Source of the DNA: Ferruginibacter sp.
GTDB lineage: Bacteria > Bacteroidota > Bacteroidia > Chitinophagales > Chitinophagaceae
DNA: 64,000 nt
Assembly: GCA_013141115.1 (NCBI GenBank)
Contig: JABFRP010000001.1
Span: 62,001 to 126,000 of the forward strand
Direction: 5' to 3'
Under the pieces are notes generated by a model, which saw only the letters and a list, made by a program, of their open reading frames with translations, had not been told where the DNA came from and searched no databases. The position numbers and the translations under genes were made by a program. Shown here in pieces: positions 54,210 to 63,850 of the stretch (position 1 is the stretch's first letter; each line of letters opens with the position of its first letter).

Positions 54210-54368
54210 TTAAAAATTACGCACCACAATCCCGATTTTTACCTGATCAGGAATGCCTTCTTTATTTATCAAAGCAACGGCATTTGATGCATTTTTAAAA
54301 TGCTTAGCATCAATCTTTACGGTGATTGATGTCAGGCATAAAATAATTTTATAGTAGCGCCGACACAA
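54210..54368 (-). CDS. Possible 52-residue protein with TTG start
   Basis: A minus-strand frame from a TTG at 54368 ends at 54210, with a protein-like C-terminal part (VKIDAKHFKNASNAVALINK, then PDQVKIGIVVRNF). There is no ATG in this frame; an ATG in another frame nearby (MPDINHRKD, then stop) could join it by a single frameshift. On the DNA level the region has dyads: TTGATGC (54284-54290) with GCATCAA (54307-54313), and CATCAATC (54308-54315) with GATTGATG (54324-54331). It may be a small gene, a remnant or regulatory DNA for the DUF892 gene. Confidence 0.3.
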   Translation of the reverse strand: MCRRYYKIILCLTSITVKIDAKHFKNASNAVALINKEGIPDQVKIGIVVRNF

Positions 54369-54453
54369 TGAGTACTGTCAAGCTTTTAGTTGATGATGGT
54401 CATTACTGCCGGGAGTTTAGTACTGTAGATTTGTTACAACAAAATCAATCATT

Positions 54454-54978
54454 ATGTCAACAGTAAATCCCACCATTACCACGCTGCACCACTTACTGGA
54501 TTATGATGCCAGTAAATTTACAAGTGCAGAAATACAGTTAAGTAAAAGTTTACCCGAATGGATAAACAAAACGGGATCGTTAAAACTTAAAACAGTACTG
54601 CAGAAGTATCTTGATTTTGTAACACAGCATATACAAAGCATGGAAATTTTTTTTGAAGAGGAAAATATTAATTCGCTCAGTGTTAACAACCGGGTGATGC
54701 AGGCTTTTATTGAAGAGGCCGACGATAAACTTTCTAATTGTATCGATGCGGAAGTAAAAGATGCCTGCCTGCTTTCCTGCATACAGGCCATCAATCATTT
54801 TAAGATAAGCACTTACGGCACTGCCGCTGCATTTGCTAATGCATTGGGCATGCAAAAGCAGGCTGCCATTTTTTATGCAGCAGAAGTAACGGAAAAACAA
54901 ATAGATGACCGGCTTACCCAATTGGCAGAGTTTGAAGTAAATAAAAATGCCAGAACACCTGTTGCATTACCTGCATAA
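54454..54978 (+). CDS. DUF892 (YciE/YciF-like) ferritin-like protein
   Basis: A 174-residue four-helix protein. It has the DUF892 opening (TTLHHLLDYDASKFTSAEIQLSKSLPEW), an EEEN block (residues 68-71) and the final helix with AAIFYAAEVTEKQIDDRLTQLAE. Members are stress-induced, possibly iron-binding, and often lie near general stress genes. It diverges from the small membrane-protein cluster. Confidence 0.8.
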   Translation: MSTVNPTITTLHHLLDYDASKFTSAEIQLSKSLPEWINKTGSLKLKTVLQKYLDFVTQHIQSMEIFFEEENINSLSVNNRVMQAFIEEADDKLSNCIDAEVKDACLLSCIQAINHFKISTYGTAAAFANALGMQKQAAIFYAAEVTEKQIDDRLTQLAEFEVNKNARTPVALPA

Positions 54979-55053
54979 AGCAGTTATGTTTTAGGCTGCC
55001 GGATAATTTGGTGGGAAGAAATTATTTTATCGGAAATAATAAAAAAAATAGTT

Positions 55054-55503
55054 ATGCTCGGCCTGTTAAACGAAGTACAGATCAATAATATTCTTACCAG
55101 CCAGGCAATAGGGAGACTGGCCTGCACCGATGGAGAACAACCCTATATTGTGCCACTAACATTTGCTTATGATGGCGACTATATTTACGGGCAAACCAAT
55201 GAGGGATTAAAATTAGAAATGCTTCGCAAAAATCCACATGTATGTTTTGAAGTGGATGTGATGAGCGATATGAGAAACTGGCAAAGCGTAATTATAAAGG
55301 GAGAATTTGAGGAGCTGAAGGATGTACAGGAACAAGAGGCCAGGGAAATTTTATTCCGGCATGTATTTCCGCTTTTAACCAGCAGCACTATTAACCCTTA
55401 TGGCCACCAGGTAACCGATAGTATTGATGACAGCAACAGGGTAAAAAATGTAATGTACAGGATAGGCATAAAAGAAAAGACAGGTAGATTTGAAAAGCAG
55501 TAA
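55054..55503 (+). CDS. Pyridoxamine 5'-phosphate oxidase-like flavin-binding protein
   Basis: A 149-residue split-barrel protein: IGRLACTDGEQPYIVPLTFAYDGDYIYGQT at the start and VCFEVDVMSDMRNWQSVIIKG in the centre are typical of the PNPOx-like/Pyridox_ox_2 group that binds FMN, F420 or heme. It probably acts in redox or nitroimidazole-type reduction. It is 75 bases after the DUF892 gene and may share its transcript. Confidence 0.85.
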   Translation: MLGLLNEVQINNILTSQAIGRLACTDGEQPYIVPLTFAYDGDYIYGQTNEGLKLEMLRKNPHVCFEVDVMSDMRNWQSVIIKGEFEELKDVQEQEAREILFRHVFPLLTSSTINPYGHQVTDSIDDSNRVKNVMYRIGIKEKTGRFEKQ

Positions 55504-55521
55504 TGGCTTTTTATAAATGCC

Positions 55522-55965
55522 TTATTTTTTTACATTCATTATTAAATAAAGATTATACAGCGAGAGTAAAAAGCCGAGTGATGCAATACCGATCATCAGC
55601 CAAAACCCCACCAGCCGGTAATGGGTAAGCTTCAATCTTGCTTCCAGCAATTCTTCTTTGCGCAATAAACTTAATTTAGAATCGTCTTTAGCCGGGTCCT
55701 TACTGCTTTGCCCTTCTTTTAAAAACGCATCATAACCACCATGCAGCATCCAGTATTTACCATAGTTAGTAAGGTGTAGTGTGGTGCGGTCTTCCTCGCC
55801 ATATTTGGCCATCTTATCTCTTACCAGTTGATCGGCCCATAACTTGGTATTGGTAAATGCTTCGCTTTGTGTAGTAAATGTTTCTGCTGTATAGTTGTAA
55901 ATATCCAGTAGCTCTTTATCATGAATGGCATTTAATAATTGTTGCAGGTATTCTTCTTTTAGCAT
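55522..55965 (-). CDS. 147-residue membrane-anchored protein, unknown
   Basis: A helical soluble part (EEYLQQLLNAIHDKELLDIYNY, YGKYWMLHGGYDAFLKE) is followed by a coiled segment (LLRKEELLEARLKLTHYRLV) and one C-terminal membrane helix (about residues 119-142, FWLMIGIASLGFLLSLYNLYLI). The tail-anchored layout suggests a cytoplasmic domain held at the membrane. No family recognised. Confidence 0.65.
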   Translation of the reverse strand: MLKEEYLQQLLNAIHDKELLDIYNYTAETFTTQSEAFTNTKLWADQLVRDKMAKYGEEDRTTLHLTNYGKYWMLHGGYDAFLKEGQSSKDPAKDDSKLSLLRKEELLEARLKLTHYRLVGFWLMIGIASLGFLLSLYNLYLIMNVKK

Positions 55966-56003
55966 AAAAAATAATTTTATAAATAGAATAGGGTAGAGAT
56001 CAT

Positions 56004-57170
56004 TTAATTTCTTTTGATGTTATCAATAAAAATGTATTTTATATTTTTATCTTTTGCTATAGTGTCATAAAAATCTTCCAGGTAATACAGCATTTCTTTT
56101 TTGTTTTTATCGTGTAGTAATTTAAAGTTGGAGATCAGGGAGTCAATTGCAGTTTTTTTTGTTTCAAATATTTGCAGTGCTGCTTTCAACTCGTCCATAG
56201 TTCTGGCAAAACCCCGGTACGATCTTTCACGTACAGAAGTTATTTCCAGGTCGGGTACAGGAACGGCATAGTCAGCATCAACCAATCCGCAATAATCAAA
56301 ATCGTAGGGTACTATAAAGGGCGCTTGCAAACTGTCCTTCTTACTTTGTATCAATTTTATGTTTCTGTATAAGGGCACAGCCCAGTCTGTATTCCCTATC
56401 ATGTATTGAAATAAATGTACAATAGTTGCCTGTTCCCGGTTGGTTTGTTCCGTATTTAATTTCAGCAATTCTATTTCTTTGCAATGGTTTCTTTTAGCCA
56501 TATCATCTACATCTTCAATAAAAAAAGCAAAAAAATTAAACGGTTTATATTTTCCTCTGCTATCATGCACCTCAATTTTTACCAGCCTTACTCTAAAACT
56601 TTTTTCGGTGATGAGGTTGTATATCTTATAAGCCAGGTATTCTTTTAATATCAGTTGTTCATTATAATTGGTGGCTTCGCAGGGCCACACCAGTTTTAGT
56701 TTTCCAAGTTTTTTAAGCGTTCCCGGTTTTGATGTTTTAAAATTGATCATTAAAGGTGGCATGCCGCATTCCTCTCTTCTAAATTCGCCCCGGGTGCATA
56801 CCTCCACATCTTCTGTTAGTTTTATGCTGTCGTTAAAAATGCAGGTTATGCTGGCGGGTACTCCAAGCTCTTCATAATCTTTTTTTAGTTTTTCAGTAAA
56901 TAATTTTTTCACATCTGCGGTAAGGGACATTTCAAATGGCTGCTCTTCAGAAAAAAAATTTTTTTTATCAATGGAGAGTGTTTGTGCAGGAGCAGCACTA
57001 TGTATCAGTAAAAGAAAAAATACCAGCAATATATTATTGTTTTTACAGCAGTTGGTTTTTACAGCAGATTGCTTTGGTGTAAAATGTTTTTTATTTTGTA
57101 CACGATCTCTTATCAGGTATAAATGATTTTTTTGGAGATACATTAATTTATGGGCTTCGGTTTGTGTCAT
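56004..57170 (-). CDS. Secreted CotH-like protein (tentative)
   Basis: A 388-residue protein with a hydrophobic signal-like segment at residues 46-63 (ILLVFFLLLIHSAAPAQ), oddly preceded by a 44-residue basic, Cys-containing stretch; the true start may lie further in, but no better start codon is seen. The mature part has EVCTRGEFRREECGMPPLMI, NEQLILKEYLAYKIYNLI and HLFQYMIGNTDWAVPLYRN, which recall CotH kinase-fold proteins. It starts 9 bases after pafA on the same strand and is likely cotranscribed. Confidence 0.6.
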   Translation of the reverse strand: MTQTEAHKLMYLQKNHLYLIRDRVQNKKHFTPKQSAVKTNCCKNNNILLVFFLLLIHSAAPAQTLSIDKKNFFSEEQPFEMSLTADVKKLFTEKLKKDYEELGVPASITCIFNDSIKLTEDVEVCTRGEFRREECGMPPLMINFKTSKPGTLKKLGKLKLVWPCEATNYNEQLILKEYLAYKIYNLITEKSFRVRLVKIEVHDSRGKYKPFNFFAFFIEDVDDMAKRNHCKEIELLKLNTEQTNREQATIVHLFQYMIGNTDWAVPLYRNIKLIQSKKDSLQAPFIVPYDFDYCGLVDADYAVPVPDLEITSVRERSYRGFARTMDELKAALQIFETKKTAIDSLISNFKLLHDKNKKEMLYYLEDFYDTIAKDKNIKYIFIDNIKRN

Positions 57171-57179
57171 AATGCAATT

Positions 57180-58805
57180 CTATTTTACAACATCTTCTAT
57201 TACTTTACCCGTGCAGCCACTGGGCATTTGTATTTTTAATAATGCCGCCAATGTAGGCGCAATGTCTGTTATGTACACTTCATTGTTGCTTTTGCCGGGT
57301 TTAATATTCCAGCCATACCACAGCAATGGAATGTGGCTGTCGTAAGGGTTCCATACACCATGTGTGGAGCCGGTGCTTTCAAAATCATCAATCCATTGTG
57401 GAGCATACAGCAGTTGTATATCTCCGCTTCGTTTAGGATAATAACTGTTTATTATTTTTTCTTTTATTGAACTGTTTAACGGTGATTGGGTAATGGTTTC
57501 AATATCCAGCGCATTAATAATTCCTGACTGCTGCATGGCGTATTGGATAGCCCATTGTTTAATTTCTTTTTTATTCAGTTGTAAAGAATCTATCAAGCTG
57601 TTATTTAAAACTACCTGGTAATTAATAATAGCGTTAATTAAATCATCCCTGCCAAATTTTTCTTTCAGCTTTACATTCAGGGTGTCAAATAATGGCTGTG
57701 GTTTTACGCTGCCGGCAGGTATATTGTTGTCGTTTAAAAATTGGGGTACATGCGCAGCACCATGATCGGCAGATAAAAAAAGCAGGTATTGATTTTTGCC
57801 GATTTTATTATCTAAAAAATCCAGCAGCTCGCCAAGCTCTTTATCCAGCCTGAGAAAAACATCTTCCTGCTCTACCGAATTGGGGCCAAAAGAGTGGCCT
57901 ACATAATCTGGCGATGAGTAACTTATTGTAAGGAAGTCTGTAATATTATCTGCACCAAAATCTTCGTTGTTAATTATGGCTTTGGCAAATAAGGTAGTTA
58001 ATGTATTGCCATGTGGTGTTGCTAAAACAGGGTTGTAATTTTTTCCGATAAGCTGCGTAAAAGTGTACGGAAATCCGCTGCCCAATACTTTGTTCTCATA
58101 CGGCACATTGTCTTCAGTACTTTGTGTATAGGTATTGATGGGGTATAATGTTTTCCAACCCATGGCATAAAAACTATCCACCAATTTATTTTTATTAAAG
58201 CCATTTACCCAGGGAGGTAATTCTTTGCTGTAGTAAGTGGATGTTATCCAGTTGCCACTTTTGCTGTCATACCAATAGGCAGCATTGGCACTGTGCCCGG
58301 CAGGTAAAATACCGCCACGGTCTTTTAATGCAATGCCAATTACTTTACTTTTAAAATTAGTAGCCAGTTTTAATTCATCGCAAATGGTAGTTGTTAGCAT
58401 GTTGCGTGGGCTCATTGCACCAGCGGCAACCGTATTGCTGCCAATGGTTTTTTCAGCGGCATCAGTAGTGCAATATTGATAGTTGTTTATTTGGTTATCC
58501 CACCAATCGTTGCCAATAATGCCATGTATTGCAGGCACAGTGCCGGTGTACAGGCTTGCATGGCCGCATGCAGTTACTGTATGTATGTAAGGTATCATTG
58601 TATTTTCGCAACTAAACCCATCTTGCAGCAATCTTTTAAAAGCACCATTTGCGGCATACCTGTCGGAGTAGCGATACAGGTAATCCCAACGCATTTGGTC
58701 CACCACAATGCCTACCACCAGTTTAGGCCGCAACGAAACTGCGGGTTGTGCAAAGCCTGCAATAATTATTATGCACGCCAGCAACGATGCTAATAATTTT
58801 TTCAT
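57180..58805 (-). CDS. pafA: Alkaline phosphatase PafA (periplasmic)
   Basis: A 541-residue phosphomonoesterase of the nucleotide pyrophosphatase/phosphodiesterase superfamily with a signal peptide (to about residue 19). The PafA catalytic set is present: nucleophile Thr78 in TVTACGHASLYTG, Asn99 in GNDWW, and Lys161 and Arg163 in ALKDRGGILPAGH. Metal ligands include D36 of VVDQMRWDYL, SSPDYVGH and SADHGAAH. PafA is a phosphate-insensitive phosphatase that releases phosphate from organic esters. Confidence 0.93.
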   Translation of the reverse strand: MKKLLASLLACIIIIAGFAQPAVSLRPKLVVGIVVDQMRWDYLYRYSDRYAANGAFKRLLQDGFSCENTMIPYIHTVTACGHASLYTGTVPAIHGIIGNDWWDNQINNYQYCTTDAAEKTIGSNTVAAGAMSPRNMLTTTICDELKLATNFKSKVIGIALKDRGGILPAGHSANAAYWYDSKSGNWITSTYYSKELPPWVNGFNKNKLVDSFYAMGWKTLYPINTYTQSTEDNVPYENKVLGSGFPYTFTQLIGKNYNPVLATPHGNTLTTLFAKAIINNEDFGADNITDFLTISYSSPDYVGHSFGPNSVEQEDVFLRLDKELGELLDFLDNKIGKNQYLLFLSADHGAAHVPQFLNDNNIPAGSVKPQPLFDTLNVKLKEKFGRDDLINAIINYQVVLNNSLIDSLQLNKKEIKQWAIQYAMQQSGIINALDIETITQSPLNSSIKEKIINSYYPKRSGDIQLLYAPQWIDDFESTGSTHGVWNPYDSHIPLLWYGWNIKPGKSNNEVYITDIAPTLAALLKIQMPSGCTGKVIEDVVK

Positions 58806-59281
58806 TTGTAGTTATTTAAGATGAAGTAGATGATCATAACTTACTATTTAATGAAAGTAAAAATGTAAGCCGGTAAAATATATGACAGCCGTCAATTGAA
58901 AAAAGGATTTTAGTTACGCAAATGAAAAGCAAATAATAATCACGAAACTGTATGATGATAATCATTTGCTGGACAAGTATGCATGGTTACTTTTACATCA
59001 CTTCAATCTCAGGAAGAATCGGTTAAAAGATGGACAGTTGTTTTAAACATCCTGACCACAACGCAGCTAAATTGCTGTTGACTTAACGAAAGCGATTGCC
59101 TGAATGAAAAGAAGGTTACTGTAAAACTTGTGAGGGGTGATTAGCAGTAATAAGTTCTGAAAAGGCAGGGTTTAACGAATCTGCCTTTTTTGTATGCTAT
59201 TCCCTGATGTTGATAATAGAGTAGATTTGTATAACCTTGTTTTAGTAATCTACTTTTTTTTCTCTCTAAATTTACTTAAGT
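58806..59281. promoter_or_regulatory. 476-base divergent spacer between pafA and the P-type ATPase
   Basis: No firm gene lies here. ATGACAGCCGTCAA at 58881-58894 is one base away from the TTGAC-N4-GTCAA operator pattern. A 32-residue frame (58983-59081, MVTFTSLQSQEESVKRWTVV) is too weak to call. A hairpin with a T run (59161-59168 with 59181-59188) looks like a terminator. Before the ATPase, TTG at 59210-59212 and TAACCTTG at 59232-59239 form a poor promoter candidate. Confidence 0.35.
59161..59192 (+). terminator. Terminator-like hairpin upstream of the P-type ATPase gene
   Basis: AAAGGCAG (59161-59168) pairs with CTGCCTTT (59181-59188) around a 12-base loop and is followed by T residues. 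No clear gene precedes it on this strand, so it may end a small unseen transcript. Confidence 0.55.
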
Positions 59282-61873
59282 ATGAACTGGCATCTTGCAG
59301 ATATTAATGAAGTGCTGGAAATTACAGGTAGTTCCCAGGAAGGTTTGTCTTCCGATACGGCAACAAAAAGATTAGAAGAGACCGGCCCCAACGAAATACT
59401 GATAGCTAAAAAAAAATCTCCCTGGGTTTTATTCTTTCACCAGTTTAAAGATTTTATGATACTGGTGCTGATAGGTGCAGCAATACTTTCCGGTTTTTTA
59501 GGCGATCTTACTGATACCATTGTAATAATTGCCATTGTTATTTTAAATGCAGTGGTAGGTTTTGTGCAGGAGTACCGTGCAGAAAAAGCAATGGAAGCAT
59601 TAAAAAAAATGACGATTACCAATGCAGTGGTATTGCGTAATAATGCGTTAGCAACAGTATCATCAACAGAGCTTGTGCCAGGTGATATTGTGATGTTGGA
59701 AGCTGGTAATATTGTGCCTGCCGATATTCGTATGGCGGAAACCATGCAGTTAAAAGTAAATGAATCTTCACTCACCGGCGAATCGCTGGCGGTAGAAAAG
59801 CAAACCACTACTTTAACTGCTAAAGAGCTGCCATTGGGCGACCAGGTTAATATGGCTTTTAAAGGAACCTATGTTATTAATGGCCGTGGCAAAGGAATAG
59901 TAGTGGCAACAGCAATGGAAACTGAGCTGGGAAAAATAGCCCGTATGTTGCAGAAACCTCGTACAGAAACACCGTTGCAAAAACGGCTGGCTGTATTTGG
60001 AAGAAACCTGGCGTACATCATTCTGGCCATTTGTGCTATTGTTTTTGCAGTAGGTTATTTACGTGGAGAAAATATTGTGCTGATGCTGCTTACCTCTTTA
60101 TCATTGGCAGTTGCTGCAATACCCGAAGCGTTGCCTGCAGTGATCACTATCGCATTGGCCATTGGAGCAAAAAAATTAGTACAAAAAAATGCACTGATAA
60201 GAAAATTGCCTGCGGTGGAAACACTGGGTTCGGTTACTTATATATGCACCGATAAAACCGGCACACTTACCCTTAATAAAATGACAATGGAAAAAATTGC
60301 CGCAAGCAATTTTTCTATTTTTAATAAAGATGAAATAACAGCCGAAAATGCCGGTAAAGATTATACAATAATGATGCAGGGCATGGCTTTAAATAATGAT
60401 GTACAGCAGGATGAAAATAAAAATATTATTGGCGACCCAACAGAAATAGCTTTATATGAATTTGCTTTGGCAAAAGGCTTTAATAAACAAGAAGTGGAAA
60501 AACAATTGCCCCGTGTAGCAGAAATTCCTTTTGATGCTGATAGAAAATGTATGACCACCATTCATAAAAATGGTGATAAATATATTGCCATTGTAAAAGG
60601 GGCGATGGAAATGCTGATACAAAAAGCCGCCAATACTGTGGATGCAAAAGCATGGGACGATACGTTGAATACCATGTTGCAGGATGGATTGCGGGTACTG
60701 GGTTTTGCCACCAGGGAATTTGATGTATTACCCACCGATATTAATCCGAAAACCATTGAACAGCAATTGCAGTTGATAGGTATGGCAGGTGTAATTGATC
60801 CGCCAAGAGAAGAAGCACGGCAGGCCGTGGCAGAGTGTAAAACTGCAGGCATAAGGCCGGTGATGATAACAGGCGATCATCCCATAACAGCAGCTACCAT
60901 TGCAAAACGTTTGGATATTATTGCCAATAATGAAGACAGGATAATTACCGGCGCCGAAATGAAAAAAATGAGTGAAGCAGCATTGCTGGATGTGGTAGAT
61001 CATATAAAAGTATACGCCAGAGTTTCGCCGGAGCAAAAATTAAATATTGTAAAAGCATTGCAAAAAAAAGGAGAGTATGTAGCCATGACAGGTGATGGCG
61101 TTAATGATGCGCCTGCATTAAAACATGCCGACATAGGCATTGCCATGGGCGTTACTGGTACCGATGTAGCCAAAGAAGCATCGCACATGATATTACTGGA
61201 TGATAATTTTGCCACGATTGTAAAAGCTGTAAAAGAGGGTAGAAGAATTTATGATAACATCCGCAAATTTATCCGCTATGTGCTTACCGGAAATTCGGCA
61301 GAGATATGGACAATTTTTTTAGCACCATTTTTTGGTTTGCCCATTCCTTTGTTGCCTATTCATTTGCTATGGATAAATTTAGTTACCGATGGTTTGCCGG
61401 GTTTGGCATTAGCAGCAGAGCCTGCCGAAAAAAATATTATGCAGCGCAAGCCACGCAATCCCGGGCAAAATATTTTTGCCGATGGGTTGGGTGTACATGT
61501 ACTTTGGGTAGGCCTTTTATTGGCAGCATTAACTATTGGCACGCAGGCTTACGCCATACATATACAAGATACACATTGGCAAACTATGGTGTTTACGGTG
61601 CTTTGCCTGGGGCAATTAACACATGTAATGGCCATCCGGTCCGAATCGGTTTCTTTATTCCGGCAGGGCATTTTTAGTAACCCTAAATTAATTGTAACGG
61701 TAGCCATTACTTTTGTACTGCAGCTGGCCATTATCTATCTGCCTTTTTTAAATACGGTTTTTAAAACACAGCCTTTAACTTTAAATGAGCTGCTTAGTTG
61801 CATCATTATTTCTTTAGTGGTTTTTATTGCTGTTGAAATTGAAAAAATTATCCGCAGGGTACAAAAAAAATAA
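59282..61873 (+). CDS. P-type cation-transporting ATPase, P2A (calcium-type)
   Basis: An 863-residue ion pump with ten membrane helices. It has the actuator motif TGES (from residue 165), PEALP in the ion-binding helix 4, phosphorylated Asp324 in CTDKTGTLT, KGAMEMLI in the nucleotide domain and TGDGVNDAPALKHADIGIAMG (from residue 603). P2A pumps usually move Ca2+ or Mn2+. It is 38 bases before the phospholipase D gene, so both may respond to the same envelope stress. Confidence 0.94.
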   Translation: MNWHLADINEVLEITGSSQEGLSSDTATKRLEETGPNEILIAKKKSPWVLFFHQFKDFMILVLIGAAILSGFLGDLTDTIVIIAIVILNAVVGFVQEYRAEKAMEALKKMTITNAVVLRNNALATVSSTELVPGDIVMLEAGNIVPADIRMAETMQLKVNESSLTGESLAVEKQTTTLTAKELPLGDQVNMAFKGTYVINGRGKGIVVATAMETELGKIARMLQKPRTETPLQKRLAVFGRNLAYIILAICAIVFAVGYLRGENIVLMLLTSLSLAVAAIPEALPAVITIALAIGAKKLVQKNALIRKLPAVETLGSVTYICTDKTGTLTLNKMTMEKIAASNFSIFNKDEITAENAGKDYTIMMQGMALNNDVQQDENKNIIGDPTEIALYEFALAKGFNKQEVEKQLPRVAEIPFDADRKCMTTIHKNGDKYIAIVKGAMEMLIQKAANTVDAKAWDDTLNTMLQDGLRVLGFATREFDVLPTDINPKTIEQQLQLIGMAGVIDPPREEARQAVAECKTAGIRPVMITGDHPITAATIAKRLDIIANNEDRIITGAEMKKMSEAALLDVVDHIKVYARVSPEQKLNIVKALQKKGEYVAMTGDGVNDAPALKHADIGIAMGVTGTDVAKEASHMILLDDNFATIVKAVKEGRRIYDNIRKFIRYVLTGNSAEIWTIFLAPFFGLPIPLLPIHLLWINLVTDGLPGLALAAEPAEKNIMQRKPRNPGQNIFADGLGVHVLWVGLLLAALTIGTQAYAIHIQDTHWQTMVFTVLCLGQLTHVMAIRSESVSLFRQGIFSNPKLIVTVAITFVLQLAIIYLPFLNTVFKTQPLTLNELLSCIIISLVVFIAVEIEKIIRRVQKK

Positions 61874-61911
61874 TAATTACGATAGCTTAAAACTGCTAAA
61901 CAAAATTAGCT

Positions 61912-63096
61912 ATGGCAAATGCTTTAAAGAAGAGATCAGCAAAGTATTCCGGTGAGAATAAGGTACAACTTATACATGGCGGTAAGCAATATTTTGATCT
62001 GCTGATACAGCTAATTAACCAGGCCACCGAAAGCATTCACCTGCAAACTTATATTTACGAAGATGATGAAACCGGCATATTAATAGCCAATGCATTAAAA
62101 GCGGCCGCCAAAAGAAATGTGCTGGTGCATTTACTGGCCGATGGTTATGCATCGCAGCACATAAGTAAAATTTTTATCAGCGAATTAAAAGAAGCTGGCA
62201 TTCACTTTCGTTTTTTTGAATCTATTTTTAAAAGCAAACATTTTTATTTTGGCAGAAGAATGCACCATAAAATATTTGTGGTGGATGCAAGATTTGCAGT
62301 GGTGGGGGGCGTAAACATCAGCAACCGCTATAACGATATGCCCGGTAAACCCGCCTGGCTGGATTTTGCATTGTATAACGAGGGAGAAGTGGCACGTGAA
62401 CTTTGTGTGCTGTGCTGGAAAACCTGGAAAGGGTTTCCGGTAAATATGGATATTACACCCTGCGAAGAAAAGCAGCAGCAGTTTAATTTTAAACAAGACC
62501 AAACCAGTAAAGTACGCATGCGGCGTAATGATTGGGTGAGGCGCAAAAATGAAATTTCTGCCTCGTATATCGAAATGTTTGGTCATGCACAATCGCATAT
62601 AACAATTATGTGCAGCTACTTTTTACCGGGCAAAATAATACGCCGCTTATTAAGTAATGCTGCTAAACGTGGGGTAAAGATAAAAGTAATTATTGCCGGC
62701 CCGTCGGATGTAATGGTGGCCAAAAATGCCGAGCGCTGGATGTACGACTGGTTGTTAAGAAATAATATTACACTGTACGAATACCAGCCCGCCGTATTGC
62801 ATGCAAAAGTTGCCGTGTGTGATGCCGGCTGGCTAACCCTTGGCTCGTACAATGTAAATAATATTAGTGCCTATGCCAGTATAGAACTGAATTTGGATGT
62901 ACGTAGCAAAACCCTTGCTGTACAAATGGAAGAAGTGCTGGAAAATATTATTCAAAATGATTGCGTGCCTATTACCAGGGAAACACACTTGCAGCGTAAA
63001 AATGCTTTTAAACAATTGGTGCGCTGGTGCTCTTACCAGTTTATAAGGCTGGCTTTTTTTACCCTTACTTTTTATTTTAAAAGGGAGCGGAGTTGA
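61912..63096 (+). CDS. cls: Cardiolipin synthase-like phospholipase D family protein
   Basis: A 394-residue protein with two HKD motifs: His118-x-Lys120-x4-Asp125 (MHHKIFVVDARF) and His297-x-Lys299-x4-Asp304 (LHAKVAVCDAGW), each followed by a GG/GS-x-N turn (GGVNISNRYND, GSYNVNNISAY). It resembles ClsB-type synthases that lack the N-terminal membrane helices. The C-terminus has a short hydrophobic segment (FIRLAFFTLTFYF). It makes or exchanges phospholipid headgroups. Confidence 0.88.
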   Translation: MANALKKRSAKYSGENKVQLIHGGKQYFDLLIQLINQATESIHLQTYIYEDDETGILIANALKAAAKRNVLVHLLADGYASQHISKIFISELKEAGIHFRFFESIFKSKHFYFGRRMHHKIFVVDARFAVVGGVNISNRYNDMPGKPAWLDFALYNEGEVARELCVLCWKTWKGFPVNMDITPCEEKQQQFNFKQDQTSKVRMRRNDWVRRKNEISASYIEMFGHAQSHITIMCSYFLPGKIIRRLLSNAAKRGVKIKVIIAGPSDVMVAKNAERWMYDWLLRNNITLYEYQPAVLHAKVAVCDAGWLTLGSYNVNNISAYASIELNLDVRSKTLAVQMEEVLENIIQNDCVPITRETHLQRKNAFKQLVRWCSYQFIRLAFFTLTFYFKRERS

Positions 63097-63126
63097 TGGG
63101 GATAGGTGTTGTTTATACTGCTTCCG

Positions 63127-63816
63127 CTAGTAATTATTTTTTATCCTGAGTTGCTGTACATACCCTGACAGATGTTGTCTCTTATCGCCTTCCGCTTCTG
63201 TTAAATATTTTTCAAGTAAAAATTTGTCTTTAACATATTCGTTTAGCACATGCAAGCAGCCCATTTTGTGCCATTCGTCGTCTATTGTCCACGATTTTTC
63301 TACAAGGGTAGTGGTGTTTTTATAACCAAGTTTTGCTAGAGCAAAAAGAGCCATTCTTTTTGTGTATTCATTTTCATCGGCATATAACTTTAGCAGAATA
63401 GTTTCAATTTCAAGTGTGGAGTATTCAAATTTTCTAAAGCACATGGCAATAGAAGATTTTGCATCGTCGTATTCTGTTCCGGTTAGTGTTGTTGCTATTG
63501 CTGCAAGGCTAATAAAGTCCTTGTCTGTTAAATCGCCACAGGTAGAAATAGGTCTGCTTTCGTTTAACTCTGATAAAAAGCCGGCACAATCAAAGCCTCT
63601 GGCAATTAAATACAATAAGTTTACTTTGTCTTCTTTATCCAGTAGAGCAATTTTTTTTGTGTTAAGTAATTGGCTGAAAAAATTTGTAAGCTCATTCCAT
63701 TTTGGATAGGAAGGGTCATCTGTTGCATTTATCGCAATCTGTTGGTCGGTATAATTCTGCTGCCGCCATTGTTTAAAATGATCCACGTAAAATGCCAGTG
63801 TTGCTTTAGGTGTCAT
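63127..63816 (-). CDS. 229-residue HEAT-like protein, unknown
   Basis: A soluble all-helical protein. Repeat-like helix pairs (LTDKDFISLAAIATTLTGTEYDDAKSSI, ETILLKLYADENEYTKRMALFALAKLGY, DDEWHKMGCLHVLNEYVKDK) suggest HEAT/armadillo repeats, often protein-binding. No family recognised. It converges with the phospholipase gene. Confidence 0.6.
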   Translation of the reverse strand: MTPKATLAFYVDHFKQWRQQNYTDQQIAINATDDPSYPKWNELTNFFSQLLNTKKIALLDKEDKVNLLYLIARGFDCAGFLSELNESRPISTCGDLTDKDFISLAAIATTLTGTEYDDAKSSIAMCFRKFEYSTLEIETILLKLYADENEYTKRMALFALAKLGYKNTTTLVEKSWTIDDEWHKMGCLHVLNEYVKDKFLLEKYLTEAEGDKRQHLSGYVQQLRIKNNY

Positions 63817-63850
63817 TAAATTATTGCTTCTTTACTGCTTCTTTTTGCGG

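Noticed and set aside
58983-59081. 32-residue plus-strand frame upstream of the P-type ATPase
   Set aside because: Too short, without start context, hydrophobic segment or partner gene; chance open frame is sufficient.
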